DNA of 64,000 nt. Origin: Ochotona curzoniae. Taxonomy: Eukaryota; Chordata; Mammalia; Lagomorpha; Ochotonidae. Within the stretch, counting starts at the first letter, position 1. Each line of letters opens with the position of its first letter. The stretch is taken from contig NW_024466004.1 of NCBI RefSeq assembly GCF_017591425.1, positions 35,900,501 through 35,964,500 on the forward strand, given 5' to 3'. Positions 1 through 13,300 of the stretch are shown in pieces. A program made the translations under genes and the position numbers. The notes below the pieces were generated by a model. That model worked only from the letters and a program-made list of their open reading frames with translations, ran no database searches and had not been told where the DNA came from.

Positions 1-134
1 TAACCCTTTAATCATAGAATGACACAGGTTCCAAGACTATATATATCTTTTTAGCTAGTTTAGAATTTATTAGTGAAACTTTGAAGATTTGTTGTATTTT
101 CTAAATAGTCTTTAAATTGAGAGAGAAAAATTGT

Positions 135-439
135 TTTAAAAAAAATTATTGAAAAGGCAGATTTACAGAGAGAAGAGAAACAAGAATCCTCCATCCACTG
201 CTTGGCTCCCCAAATAGCTGCAATGGCCAGACCTGAGCCCATACACAGCTAGGAGCTTATTCCGGATCTCCCATTGAGTGCAGGGTCCCAAGGCTTTGGG
301 CCTTCTTCCACTGCTTTCCCAGGCCAAAAGCAGAGAGCTGGTTGGGAAGCAGGGCTGCAAGGATTAGAAGTGGCGCCCATATGGTATCCCGGCACGTTCA
401 AGGCGAAGACTGTAGCCACTAGGCCACCATGCCAGGGCC
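135..439 (-). mobile_element. C-repeat SINE (CSINE), antisense
   Basis: Reads as the reverse of the lagomorph C-SINE. It begins with the T-rich tail and GGCAGATTTACAGAGAGA, has the internal GGCGCCCATATGG A/B-box region near 373, and ends in GCCACCATGCCAGGGCC. Moderately diverged. Confidence 0.85.
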
Positions 440-440
440 T

Positions 441-1190
441 TTTACTGAGCTTTTCGAAGTTTATTATAGCCAAATATTAAGATAGTTTAAACAACTAACC
501 CATGTGCTCTTTTGTTGGGGAAGTTAATGTTGCCTGACTTTGTATTTTATTCCTTACTCTGCTGTAAAATTTTATTTCCCCATAGGCGTCTAGTCTTTAC
601 TGCCATATCATACTATTTGTATTGATAATACATCATTATATGAAAGTAATTGATAGTAAGGATTGTAGGGTAAAAAGTGAATAATAGGGTATAGGGTAGT
701 CTTTTGGAAAAATGTTTTTCTCTGAGAAATTGCAATTATCATGGCTATTACAAATAGTCTTGTTTTCCAAGGTTAAGCATAGTGATTTGATCAAGATTGA
801 TAAAAATAAGCTTGGAAGAAATACAGATATACAGACAATTCTTAAAGTAAAACTGTCAAAACCAATCATTCAGTTTATATATTCTGAGATAATAAAGACA
901 TTGCTGCTAAGTAACATCTAGTCGTTCAAGGCCCTATTAAATTTCCTTGCATTTTTTTATTTACAGAAGTTATCTAAAGTTACTTTCTGAACTTTATCAT
1001 ACATTTTAATTGTAAAAAATTGTTTGAAAAAATACACGTAAGGAAATAGGAACCTACAGTAGATAAAAGAATATTGCACTCTCCTGGCTAGTACATTTTC
1101 TACCTAGGAATGTGAACTGCCCTAATACTGCATTCAAGTTTAAATTGAGAGTGTTACTGTTTTTCTGTTTCATTTTCTTTCTTTTTTTAG
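441..1190. other. DOP1A intron, A/T-rich, nothing recognised
   Basis: A/T-rich single-copy-looking sequence leading to the exon at 1191. I see no repeat, exon or RNA gene in it. Confidence 0.4.
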
Positions 1191-1310
1191 TAAACTAAGG
1201 GAAAATAAGAAAACAGCAGAGCTGATTAAAACTGCCAACCTTCTCTTTAATTCCTTTGAGCCTTATTATATGTGGGATTACGTTGCACAATGGTTTGAAG
1301 AATGCTGTAG
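1191..1310 (+). CDS. DOP1A: DOP1A exon (window exon 1)
   Basis: The acceptor is a T-rich tract ending TTTTTTTAG and the donor is TGTAG|GTATGT. The first base completes a codon from the previous, unseen exon. Codes [12 protein letters not shown]... through [13 protein letters not shown], window residues 1-39. Ends in phase 2 and shares an Arg codon with the next exon. Confidence 0.93.
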
Positions 1311-4300
1311 GTATGTCAAATTGTTCAACTCATTTTATTGTAATCATTTTCAAAGCTTAACTTTGGTTTTTAAAAATTGATTACTGAAAAGAATGTCTCC
1401 TGAGAATTATTTGCTCACTATAATCTCAGTGTACTTTGATACTTGAGTATATGAAGCTATTAATCATAAAATCTCAAATTTGCAAAGTAATTGAGAGATT
1501 TTTTTCATTCACTCCACTGGGTGAAAAATTTCTCACCTCCCTTCTGTAGTAATTCAGTTTTTGTATTGTAGAGAAGATAGCTACTTTGTGCTCTTTGAGT
1601 CTGCATCAATGCCCCAAAATATTCTCACTTTGGTTAATAAAACTCTCCATGGTCACTTCGGCTTTTAAGGTCATGTTTCCACCGGTATTGTTACTGATGA
1701 GTGATAAAAACTAAACTGGTGAGTCTGAAAACCTAAGAATACTAGTGAATAATGGAGTTTCTGGATTCTAGACCAAACCTATCAGAGCCACATTAATCTC
1801 TAAAAGCTCAGGAGCATGTAGTCAGAAAGCAAGCTTTACAACATGGATTTTAGGGGTTTTGCAAAAACGTTACTACTTTACCTTGGTCCTTTATTGATTT
1901 AGGAGGTTGTTCACTTACTAATTTACCTGATATTGAACACTCAGCTGAAGATGCTGTATAAATACACAGCTTGTTTTCTAAGACCTTATAGTGGAAACAA
2001 ATAAGGAATATATGTTATGTTCTTGGTATTGAATTTACAATTGCAAATATATTAGTACATTGAAATGTTCAAATGCAGAGGAATTATGAGTGTTTTTTTC
2101 ATTGCCTGGTCCTATCTTGTGGATGTCCACAAACAACCTTTCTATGTTCACTTCTACGTTCACATATTCACATGTCCGTGGTGCTTTAGCCAAACTGGAT
2201 TATTCTCTGAATACCCAGTAACTTCTACAGTGTTCACTCAGCCTTGTTCTGCTCCTTCTATAATATTATTTGTCCTTCTGGTAAGGCTCTGTGTCAAGGG
2301 AGCCTTCCTTAACTCTGATTCCCATTAGGATTAACTCTTGCAGTGATTCTGGTTACCTTTTACTGTTTATATCTTTATATTTTCTGCTGGCCATGGAAAG
2401 TATCGTATTTTACTTGTCTTCAGTGTAGGGTATCGTGCAGTCATATATACTATGACTATGCATAATATATACATATGATATACATACATAGTATATACAT
2501 ATGACTGAATCTGAGTGGTTTGTTGGAAGAATGATTTCTGCTGTTTGTATGAGAACAGGCTGATTCAGGAGGTAACATTCAATCCCAGACTTTGAAAGAA
2601 AGGTAAATTCTGACTGTAAGAAAATGATGGTGGGACTGCAGTCCAGGAGGACAAAAAGAGAATAAGCATCATGGAAGAATAGGAAATAAATTCTAAAAAA
2701 AAAAAGACTTGGCTAAAACACCTGGAGGTACAAAGTAAGAGTTACAGGGAGAGATTATGTGTCTAGAATTCTTGCTCTGAGAATTTCCCACAGTGATGTA
2801 ATAGTATCCTGGGGAAAGCAAGTTTGTCACTGTAAGAATGTTGTGTGTAATCTAGTTAATTAGACAGTGATGCTGTCACATGAATTCCTATTGATAGCAT
2901 ACTTGATAACTGACTTTGTCCTTTTAGGAGGACACTGCATGCCAGACTTCAGACGGGGCCTGGAGATAGTAATGAGTCATCTGAGTTGCAGCTGACCAAT
3001 TTCTGCTTATTGGTGGATTTTTTGTTGGATATAGTTTCTTTGGTAAGACTACTTTGGTTAAAAAAAACACAAATCTAATAACATGGCTCAGATATTTCAT
3101 GTTGGAGAAAAATCTTAACTTCAAATAGTTTTTTTCTTTAAAATTAAATTGATTTTAGCTTTCATATAGCTTCATAAAATGTCACAAATACCTTTTTCTT
3201 TAGTATATATATATATTTATAAATATAACATATGAAATATATCTTAGAATTGCATGTAAGAAAAATCTTAATTACGTATAGTATATAATGGTCTAATATT
3301 GCATTTAAATTCTTTAATGATTCTTTCTTATTAAATGAAGACTTTTGGAAATCTTTTCCCCTTATGTTTTCTCTCCTCAATCCTTTGCTTTCTCATTTTG
3401 AAGCCTACTAGAAGTATGAGGGTGCTGTGTCAGGTATGGCATTCAGCCTGTTTTGTTTTAACTTTTTAAAATTTTGTTGTAATTTTAGTAATATAGCAGA
3501 TAAAATTGGGGTTGTTTTATAATGTATGCTTTTGAAGTAATTAAACTATTTGGGAATAGAAATTTTATGTTATCAATTTTAATTAAAAGCATGACACCTA
3601 TAAAACATTGCAGATGAATAAAATTACTGATTTATATAGACTAAAAACAAATGAAACCCTATGACTTTTGGAGAAATGCATTGTTTAAATCGTTTTAATT
3701 TACTTTTGTTTTCAGGAGACTTATATTGAAATCCAGACAGAACACTTGCCACAGTTGCTGCTCAGGATGATTTCTGCTCTGACAAGCCATCTGCAGACTT
3801 TACGTCTATCTGAGCTCACAGATTCCCTCAGGCTGTGCTCCAAGATACTTAGTAAGGTTCAACCCCCACTGTTATCTGCTGGCACTGGAGGTGTGGTCCA
3901 ATTTCCAAGTGGACAGAACAACACAATTAAAGAATGGGAAGATAAGAAGGTAATTTTAGTTAATATTTTTGAAATTTGGCTAGTTACATGAAAGCAGAAT
4001 AATTTCTGTATAAAACAACTCATATTTAGCATTAAACATTAGCAACTCATTTAAATGCTGTGGCATTAGAGCATGATGTAGGCTTATAAAAATTGATTTT
4101 TATAAGCAAAATTTTTTTTTAACTGTTTGAGAGGCAAAATGACAAAAAGGAAGAATCAGAGGTGGCTTCCTTTTGCTGGCTCCCTCTTCTGTTGGCCACA
4201 ATGACCAGGGTTGAGCCAGGCTTAAGGCATAATCCTGGAATTCCATCTGGCTCTCCCATGTGGGTACAGGAATCAAAAGATACAGACCATCTTCTGCTGC

Positions 4301-7300
4301 TTTCCCAGGAGCATTAGCAGTATTCTGGAGGAGATGTGGAGCAGCAGACTCAAGCCAGTGCTCAAACCTGTTGTATCACACTGCCAATCCCATCATTTAG
4401 ATTTTTGACTGTACTGTCAAATCAGTACGTGTCAGTAGAAGTATAAATGTGAGTGATGTGATTTTAAATTTTCAGGTAGCATGTAAGTGAAAAGGAAACA
4501 GCTGAAATTAATTTTCTTATTTAGCCTGATATGCCCAACACATTTCCATTTATATGTGTAATCTTTATAAAATCAGTGTCACAAAAACATTAGATTAGTT
4601 TGCATCATTTTTATACTGTTTTCAAAATGTAGTGTATGTTCTGACATTACAAAGCAGTACTATGTTGTTCATCTCATTCCATCATGCAGGCCTTGTATTA
4701 TGTCATCACAAAATGTGTAAGTATAGTACAGTTAGATATTTTGAGAGACAGAAATATTCATGTAACTTTTATCCAAGGCTACTATTAAAATTATTGTATA
4801 TTATTATTGCTGATTTCTTATTGCACCCAGTTTATAATTTAAACTTTTTATGGATATGTTAAAAAAAATAGTATACCTCACACTCAGTGGTACTTGAGAT
4901 TTCAGGACTGTCCTGGTGTCCTGGTATATATCCCCCATGAATATGGAGGCAGTGGAAAGTGCTAGGTATACATAAGGATTTTGACATTTACTGAGGTAAA
5001 GTAACTTTCTAAGTAACACAGACATTAAGTGGCAGAACTCTTTAGCTTGCTGAGGTGACGTCTCAATACCCTTAACTGTTATACTGAATGTGGGCAATCT
5101 GGGAAAAAGGAAGAGGTGGAGGTACTGAGAATGACCGTCAACCTTTGTCTTCCTGACTTTCATTCACTGAAGGGAGAAATGAGGCCCAACTTTGAACATC
5201 AGAGAATTTAGTTCAATGTTGATTGGATTACTTTTAATGAACTTACCCTGATTTAAATTATGCTCTCGCACAGTCACCCAGAAAAATTCATGGCATGTAT
5301 AATTGTGCTTATTTAAATGAGCCAGGAAGTATGACTGATTATTGCACTTTTCCTATATTTACAGAGAAAGGTTAGTGCATTCCGGATATACTATTAGGGC
5401 TTAGTTCATTTGTTTATATTATAAGTAACTTTATATTATAAACTGTATTATTCTTACTGCCAAATACACGGGCACATGAATGGAATAACTAACTATTCAT
5501 TGAAAAAATGCAAAGTTAATAGCAGATATTTAATTAGTTCATCACATATTTGAACAGAAATTCCAATTCATGTGATCTTGAACAGATTACCTGCTAGGTT
5601 TTCTTTTTCAGTTGTAAAATTTTATTTTCTACCCTTACATATCTTATTTTTTTGTGGTTAGGAAAGTGATTTCACAAAGTAGATTAAATAGTCACTGTCT
5701 TGATAACAAGGACCCTGAAGATTTTTTTTTTTAATCTTTTAAAATCTCTACCAGGTATCTTCTGTTTCTCTTGAGAATCCTATTGAAGTATTTGAAGATG
5801 GTGAAAATCCACCAAGTAGTCGGTCATCAGAAAGTGGATTCACTGAGTTTATACAATATCAAGCTGACCGAACTGATGACATTGACAGAGAATTGAGTGA
5901 AGGACAGGGGGCAGCTCCCATCCCAATTTGTAGCACATCCTCTGAGACAGAAACAGCCTCCACTGTGGGATCTGAAGAAACCATCATCCATCCCCCTTCC
6001 ATGGTCCCTGAGGGTGCAGCAACACGAAGTGGAAAGACGGCTCAAAAGACTGCAATGCAGTGCTGTTTGGAATATGTCCAACAGTTTCTCACCAGACTTA
6101 TCAACCTCTACATTATTCAGAATAACTCTTTTTCTCAGCCTTTGGCTACAGAACATCAAGGGGATCTCAGTCGAGAACAAGCAGAGACTTCTAAATGGGA
6201 CAGGGATTCACAAGGAGATGTAAAAGAGAGAAACATAAGTAAACAAAGAACTTCAAAAGAATACCTTTCTGCCTTCCTTGCTGCCTGTCAGCTCTTCTTG
6301 GAGTGCTCAAGTTTCCCAGTTTACATTGCTGAGGGGAACCACACATCAGAGCTATGTTCTGAAAAGTTAGAGACCGGTAAGAATATCTCTGTTTTTTTGA
6401 CCTTTCATGTACTCTGCAACTTGCTATTGTTTATATTGTTAACAAGCATTCAGCTGTTACAGCTGTGGTTATTTTTTTTAGCCATTTAATTGGTTATGTG
6501 TCATTCTAATTCATACATTTTTTTTGAAAGTGAAATGTCTTAGGGAAATTAATATGTTGATTGTGTGGTTTTTGTGTCACGTATACAATAGAAACTAAAA
6601 AGTAATCTGTAGAGAAACATGTTATAGCAGATGCATAGGTCAAACCTCAAAAGGTATTAAATAGAGTTGCTCTGTTTGAAATTAGTCTGTGTGAAATATT
6701 TAGTGTGCTGAATTCTGATTGCTTCTCTTTTGTTTCAGACTGCGAGCATGTGCAGCCTCCACAGTGGCTCCAGACTCTGATGAATGCTTGTAGCCAAGCA
6801 AGTGATTTCAGTGTCCAGAGTGTTGCTATTTCACTAGTCATGGACCTAGTGGGACTGACTCAGTCTGTGGCCATGGTCATTGGGGAAAACATCAACAGTG
6901 TGGAGGCTGCACAACCCTTAAGTCCAAACCAGGGAAGAGTAGCTGTGGTTATTAGACCTCCCCTCACTCAGGGCAATCTGAGGTATATAGCTGAGAAGAC
7001 TGGATTTTTCAAGGTAAATTCTAAGAAATATGTATGTGACTAAGATAATCACTGCATGTATGGTATTGGACTTAGTTTGCTTAACAGTGATTTTAAAGAT
7101 GATAACGAGGTGCTTAGTTAAGCACCTGTAATAGTATGCCATATAAAAATGCCATATATGATATGTACTGCTTTCTCCATCATTTCTCCAAATTTTTTGA
7201 GTAGGGATAAAGATCAGGATAATGAAAAATTATCCCTATCTTTTTTATGTCATGGAAAATTAAGAAAAATACACAGCACCGAAGCTTTGGAGAAAATTTC

Positions 7301-10300
7301 AGCTACAGAAGAGGAACATTCACCTGTATAATAGAACTTTCCAATTAGGTGGTTGTGACACTTTTGCTGTACATCAAGTAAAATCTCAGCTCTCCAAGAC
7401 CCCCATGAAAAGTGTATCTGATTCTTTTTGTTTCTTGTCTCTGATACATAATATTAATCATCCAAAGAAATAGTCTTTTATGTCTGTCACAGCATTTTAG
7501 ATGGTGTCTTACACAAAGAAAGAACAGCAGATGTTATTTGGATTGTTTACAGCTGAAGCAAGTAGATTTTTTTTTAAAGATTTATTTTTATTATTATTAT
7601 TATTTTTATTGGAAAGGCGGATATACAGAGAGGAGAGACAGAGAGGAAGATCCTCCGTCCAATGATTCACTCCCCAAGTGAGCGCAACGGCCGATGCTAT
7701 GCCGGTCCGAAGCCAGGAGCCTCTTCCGGGTCTCCCACGTGGGTGCAGGTTCCCAAAGCTTTGGGCCGTCCTAGACTGCTTTACCGGGCCACAGGCAGGG
7801 AGCTGGAAGGGAAGTGGGGCTGCCGGGATTAGAACTGGCGCCCATATGGGATCCTGGGCATGCAAGGCGAGGACCTTTAACCACTGCGCCACCGCGCCGG
7901 GCCCAAGCAAGTAGATTCTTAAAGCAGAAAAAAAAATATTTTAAATCTGATTTCAAGTCATTATGGCCCCTCCAGATATGGTCCTCTGCTAGATGAGAGT
8001 TGATTTCTACACCATTTTGATGGTGAATCTGCAGTTGCTTATGTTTTAATTAATATTGCCATAGATCAAGTGCTGTTAATACATGTAGCTCCAAAATGCG
8101 TATGAACTAGTTTAGAAAAGTCTCAAGTAGTTTGAATATTTGAATTATAAAATGATTTCTCTAATATAAAGTAATAAATATTGAACTGCATTCAGAATGG
8201 GATGTGTATCTGATTATGATTATTTTCTAGCATACTTCTCTAAGTTGGTGAAATGGCATGCTTATATGTCTGATGTTTAGGATAAGTATCATTCAAGGGC
8301 CTCATAAAAGGAAATACAGGCCTAGGTGACCTAGAGGAGACACATGTAAGGTTGCCATTTTAAGTCTCATCCCATTGCCATGACAAGTGTTAATCTCTTT
8401 TGATGTCTGTCAGTCAGAGACCAGGTGTTAGTGTGTAATCTAATAGAAATATTTGTTAAATAACTTTGTACATTTGTGACAAGTATTGTTACATCTTTTT
8501 CTGCAGCGTGTAGCTTTGATACTGTGGGATCAGCTGGGAGATGGGACACCTCAGCACCATCAGAAGAGTGTGGAACTATTTTATCAACTGCATAACCTAG
8601 TTCCTTCTTCTAGCATATGCGAGGATGTTATAAGTCAGCAGTTAACCCATAAAGATAAGGTAAATCCTTTTCCTCTTACAGTGTGCAACACATACACGCC
8701 TTTCAGAACAAAATGTAGGCAAAGGAAATCCTCTAGGAAATTATTCTAGCTAGTATCTGAATAAGAGATAAGAGAGTCTTGTTCAGAGTGATCTTAATAT
8801 CTTTTAAATAGATGTGTTCTGTTTATAGATGAAATGTCAAAAAGTATATATTCCAAAATTGAATGCCAGATTTGTGTCTTAGTTCCGCATACCAAAATGG
8901 GTAATAATGGTTAACTTTGTCACCAGCTGGGTTCTTGGACTCTTTGAGGAAGACTTATTGGCCTCTTATAGAACTGATATAGTTGAAGTAGAATAATGTG
9001 CAAGTTACATTTATAAGCTATGGAATGCAAAATTTTGACATTATTTACATTACAAATACTTAAAAATTTTGAATCAATATATTTGAAGTGATACATAGAT
9101 CAGTTAAGATAGGTGAGTTATGGGGCTAACACTGTGGTATAGTTGACTAATCTTCCACCTTTGATGCCAACATCTACAAATGGGCTCTGTTTCAAGTCCT
9201 GGGTGCTGAACTTCTGAACCAGCTCCCTGCTTATGACATGATAAAGCAGTGGAGAATGGCTCAATTTCTTGGATCTCTGCACCCATGTGGGAAACCTGGA
9301 AGTGACTACTGGCTCCTGACTTTGGGGAGGTTCAGCTCTGGTTGGTGTGGCCATTTGGGGAGTGAACCAGCGGGTGAAAGATCCTCCTGTCTCTCCTTCT
9401 CTCTACAACTGCCTTTCTTAAAAAATATATATCTTTTTTTCTTTAAAGATTTACTTTTTATAGGAAAGGCAGAGTTAGGAAGAAGAAGAGACAAATATCT
9501 TCCATCTGCTAGTTTACTCCCCAAGTGGCCACATGGCCGGAGCTGAGCAGATGTGAAGCCAGGAGCATCTTCCATGTCTCCCCCATGGGAGCAAGGTCCC
9601 GAGGCTTTGGGCCATCTTCTTCTGCTTTCCCAGGCTTCAAGCAAAGAGTTGGATGGCAAGTGGAGCAGCCAGAACATGAACCAGAGTCCATATGGTATTC
9701 CTATGGTTGCAAGATGAAGATTTAGCAACTGAGTCACTGCACAGAGCCCAAAATAAAATCTTGAGGGGAAAAAAAGTGAGTTATGAGTAATTTGAGAAGA
9801 AACTGTAAAAGTCATTTTCACTGATCTCTTCAGGGTAAATTCGTTGTGCTGCTGCTCTGTAATATACATGAATTTTATTTAAGAGATTTTAGAAGTATAT
9901 TGCCCTGTTTTTGTTAAAACTCAAAATACTAGTGAGTTTAAATGGGTCATATTCTAAAGGTATTGTGTTGAGTAAATGAAGGATTTGGTGAAGGGGTAAG
10001 GAGTAATAAGAGAAATAAATGTATTCAAAGAAAAATGTTAAAATGGTATTTCTACTTCAATACATTCTTTTAAAATTGGTCAGAAAAAAAAATTTTAATT
10101 AGGTCATATTTCAATTTGAAAATTTGTGTTTTACATGAAGTATAATTCAGGACAAATTATGTGCTTGTTTTTACATGTAGAACTTTGTTTTTAAAGAACT
10201 TCTATATTCTCAGTAAGGTTATATATTCTTTAAAAATTTACATTTTTTTTTACATGTAGAAAAAAGTTAGTTGATGAACAATCACAGGCTTCATAAGAAA

Positions 10301-13300
10301 AAGTATGTAGTAAGCCCAAAGAAAAATCGAATACTCCTGTCACAAGCAGTGTGGACAGTTGCAATGTCATTTCTTACGTTTATTGCGTGAGGTTCTAAAT
10401 GCTAAAGGAAGACTATAACAACTTTCATAAAGTCATCATTTCTACTCAAGTTATATAGTGTTTATTATCTATTACCAAACATTTGTCTTTTGATTTATTT
10501 ATTTATTTTTATTGAAAAGGCAGATATACAGAGAGGAGGAGAGACAGAGAGGAAGATCTTCCGTCCAATGATTCACTCCCCAAGCAGCCACAACGGCTGG
10601 AGCTGTGCCAATCTGAAGCCAAAGCCAGGAGCCAGGAGCTCTTCTGGGTCTCCCACGCGAGTGCAGGGTCCCAAGGCTCTGAACTGTCCTCGACTGCTTT
10701 CCCAGGCCACAAGCAGGGAGCTGGATGGGAAGCGGGGCCGCCGGGAATAAAACCGGTGCACATATGGGATCCTGGCATTTGCAAGGAAAGGACTTTAACC
10801 ACTATGCTATCATGCCAGACCCACATTTGTCTTTCTAAATCACTTCTTTTTATATTATTATATCCATTATTTTAGTCATCCCAAATGTTCTCTTAATATT
10901 TTTTTTCCTGCAGAAACTTAAGTGTTTAAATTTTGAGCCAAGTTAATAAGCTTTCTGTGTAATAAAGAATACATTTTACATTTATGTGCTGTTACTGGGA
11001 GAAAATAATGCAATTTTGAAATTAAATGTTTAAGGATAAGGTTGAATTTGTGGCACAGCTTTGTCTGCATTCCATACTAGAGTACCTGGTTTCAATTCCA
11101 ACTCACTTCTGATTCCAGCTTCTGTTAATGTGGATTGTAGGATCTAACTGGTTATTGTTCAGGTAGCTGGGTCCTCCCCACTTACTTGGGAGAGATCTGG
11201 TTGGATTCTGGCCCTTCTGCCTTGAGTCTTGCAAAGCCCTAACCATTATTGGCATTTTGGGAGTGGACCAGCAGATGGAACCTTCCTGTCTGTCTCCCTC
11301 TGTGTGTGTCTGTGACCTTCAAATAAAGTGAGAAAGGAAACCATTTCCTAGATTCAGGTTATTACAGCATATTCATTATTTTTGTAGCTTTTGCTTCCAC
11401 TTTTATATAGTAGTCCATAACTGATAACCTAAAGTCTGAATAATTATGAGGCAAAGTTAGATGACATTTTATGTTTTATTTTCTGTTTATATTTCCATTG
11501 ACAAATAAAACAAAAGCTTATTGCATTGTATTTATGAATAGGTTGACATTAAACATAATACTATTAAACATAATAAAGCTAAATATTTTTATTTTATTAA
11601 AATCATTTAATGTCTTCAAGAAACAATAATTCATTCTCCCATTTTTTCCTCAGAAATTAAGGATGGAAGCACATGCGAAGTTTGCTGTTCTTTGGCATCT
11701 AACAAGGGATCTCCACATAAATAAATCTTCATCATTTGCCCGTTCATTTGACCGGTTTGTTATAGTTTATGCTCAGTTTTTACAGTCATATCTTAGTATT
11801 AACTGTTTCTAAATTATCTGTTCAGTTTTGCAAGAGTCATATAGCAGTTTACAATCTTATTTTCATTTGGAAAAAAATCTTGGCTATATTAAAACATATG
11901 ACATTCTCACTTAATATTAGACTTTCCTTCGTATCTAGCCATTGCTACTTCCTTTCATCAGATGACCATTTATCAAGTTCCAGTTATTCCAGGCACCATT
12001 AACAGTGCTGGAAGTATAGTCAGGGATGCAACCTTTGTTAGTAGATGTTCCCATTTAATCAAACATCACAAAATGTTAGGTGATAAAAGTGTGCTTCTCA
12101 AGTCTCAGTCTTCTCCATGAACCAAATTTTCTAAAGCTTATAATGGAAAATACTGACAAACTCCTTTAACTGCAAGGAAATACCATTTATTGGTAGATTC
12201 ACATATTGTTGTAAGATACCGGTCTTCTCAGTAGAGTTAGCTATTATTCTTAAAGCTCAACTTCAGATCAGATATGTGCTCTGCTTTTCACTATTGCATA
12301 TGCCGCCATCTTTTCCAGAAGCACTTGCCATTAAACCATGTATTTGACCCTGAAATGAATAGGGCCCTGGGTGGGGCTCTTTTCTAATAACTACCTTTAG
12401 ATTGGTATCTATCGTTCTACAGGGCAGTAGAATCCCAAAGAGTCAAGCTACTTGGCTGGAGAACAGGCAAGAGATTTGAATCTTGGAGTATTTTCATTCC
12501 AAACCATTTTTCCATACCTTTCAAAAAGTCTTTCTCTGAATTAATTTTGACTCATGAAAAAAATGGGAGCAGAGGGCCTGTCACGATAGAATAGTGGCTA
12601 AATCCTCACCTTACACACCTGGGATCCCATGTGGGTGGCGGTTTGTGTCCCAGCTGCTCCGCTTCCCATCCAGCTCCCTGCCTGTGGCCTGGGAAAGCAG
12701 TTGAGCATGGCCCAAAGCCTTGGGACCCTGTACCCACATGGGAGACCAAGAAGAAGCTCCTGGCTTCGAATTAGCTCAGCTCTGGCTGTTGCAGCCACTT
12801 GGAGAATGAGCCGGTGGGCAAAAGATATTTATCTCTGTGTCTCCTTGTCTGTGTATGTCTGACTTTGCAATAAAAATAAATTAATCTTTAAAAAATGGGA
12901 GCGGAGGAACATGGACCAGTAGGAATATAGTACTGACATGATGAAAGTTGATGATATGGGGCCCAGTACGATAGCCTAGAGTCTGAAGTCCTTACTTTGC
13001 TTGCATTGGAATTGCTCATGCGTGCTGGTTTCTAATTCCAACCCACCTGCTTCCCATCCAGCTCCCTGCTTGTGGCCTGGAAAAGCAGTTGAGGACTGTC
13101 TAAAGCCTTGGAACCCTGACAGGAGACCCAGAGGCGACTCATAGCTTCTGGCTTCAGATTGGTGCAGCTCTAGCCATTGTGGCAACTTGGGCAGTGAATC
13201 AGCAGACGGAAGATGTTTATGTCTCTCCTCCTCTCTGTGTATCTAACTTTCCAGTAAAAATAAATAAATATTTTTTTAAAAAGTGCATAATATGAACAGG

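Noticed and set aside
4804..5163. 119-codon - strand ORF
   Set aside because: Overlaps an MIR-like repeat in an intron and shows no recognisable protein.
5827..6180. 117-codon - strand ORF
   Set aside because: Antisense shadow of a DOP1A coding exon.
9306..9869. 187-codon ORF on the - strand
   Set aside because: It is made of two opposite C-SINE copies and flanking intron; no conserved protein and no splice or promoter context.
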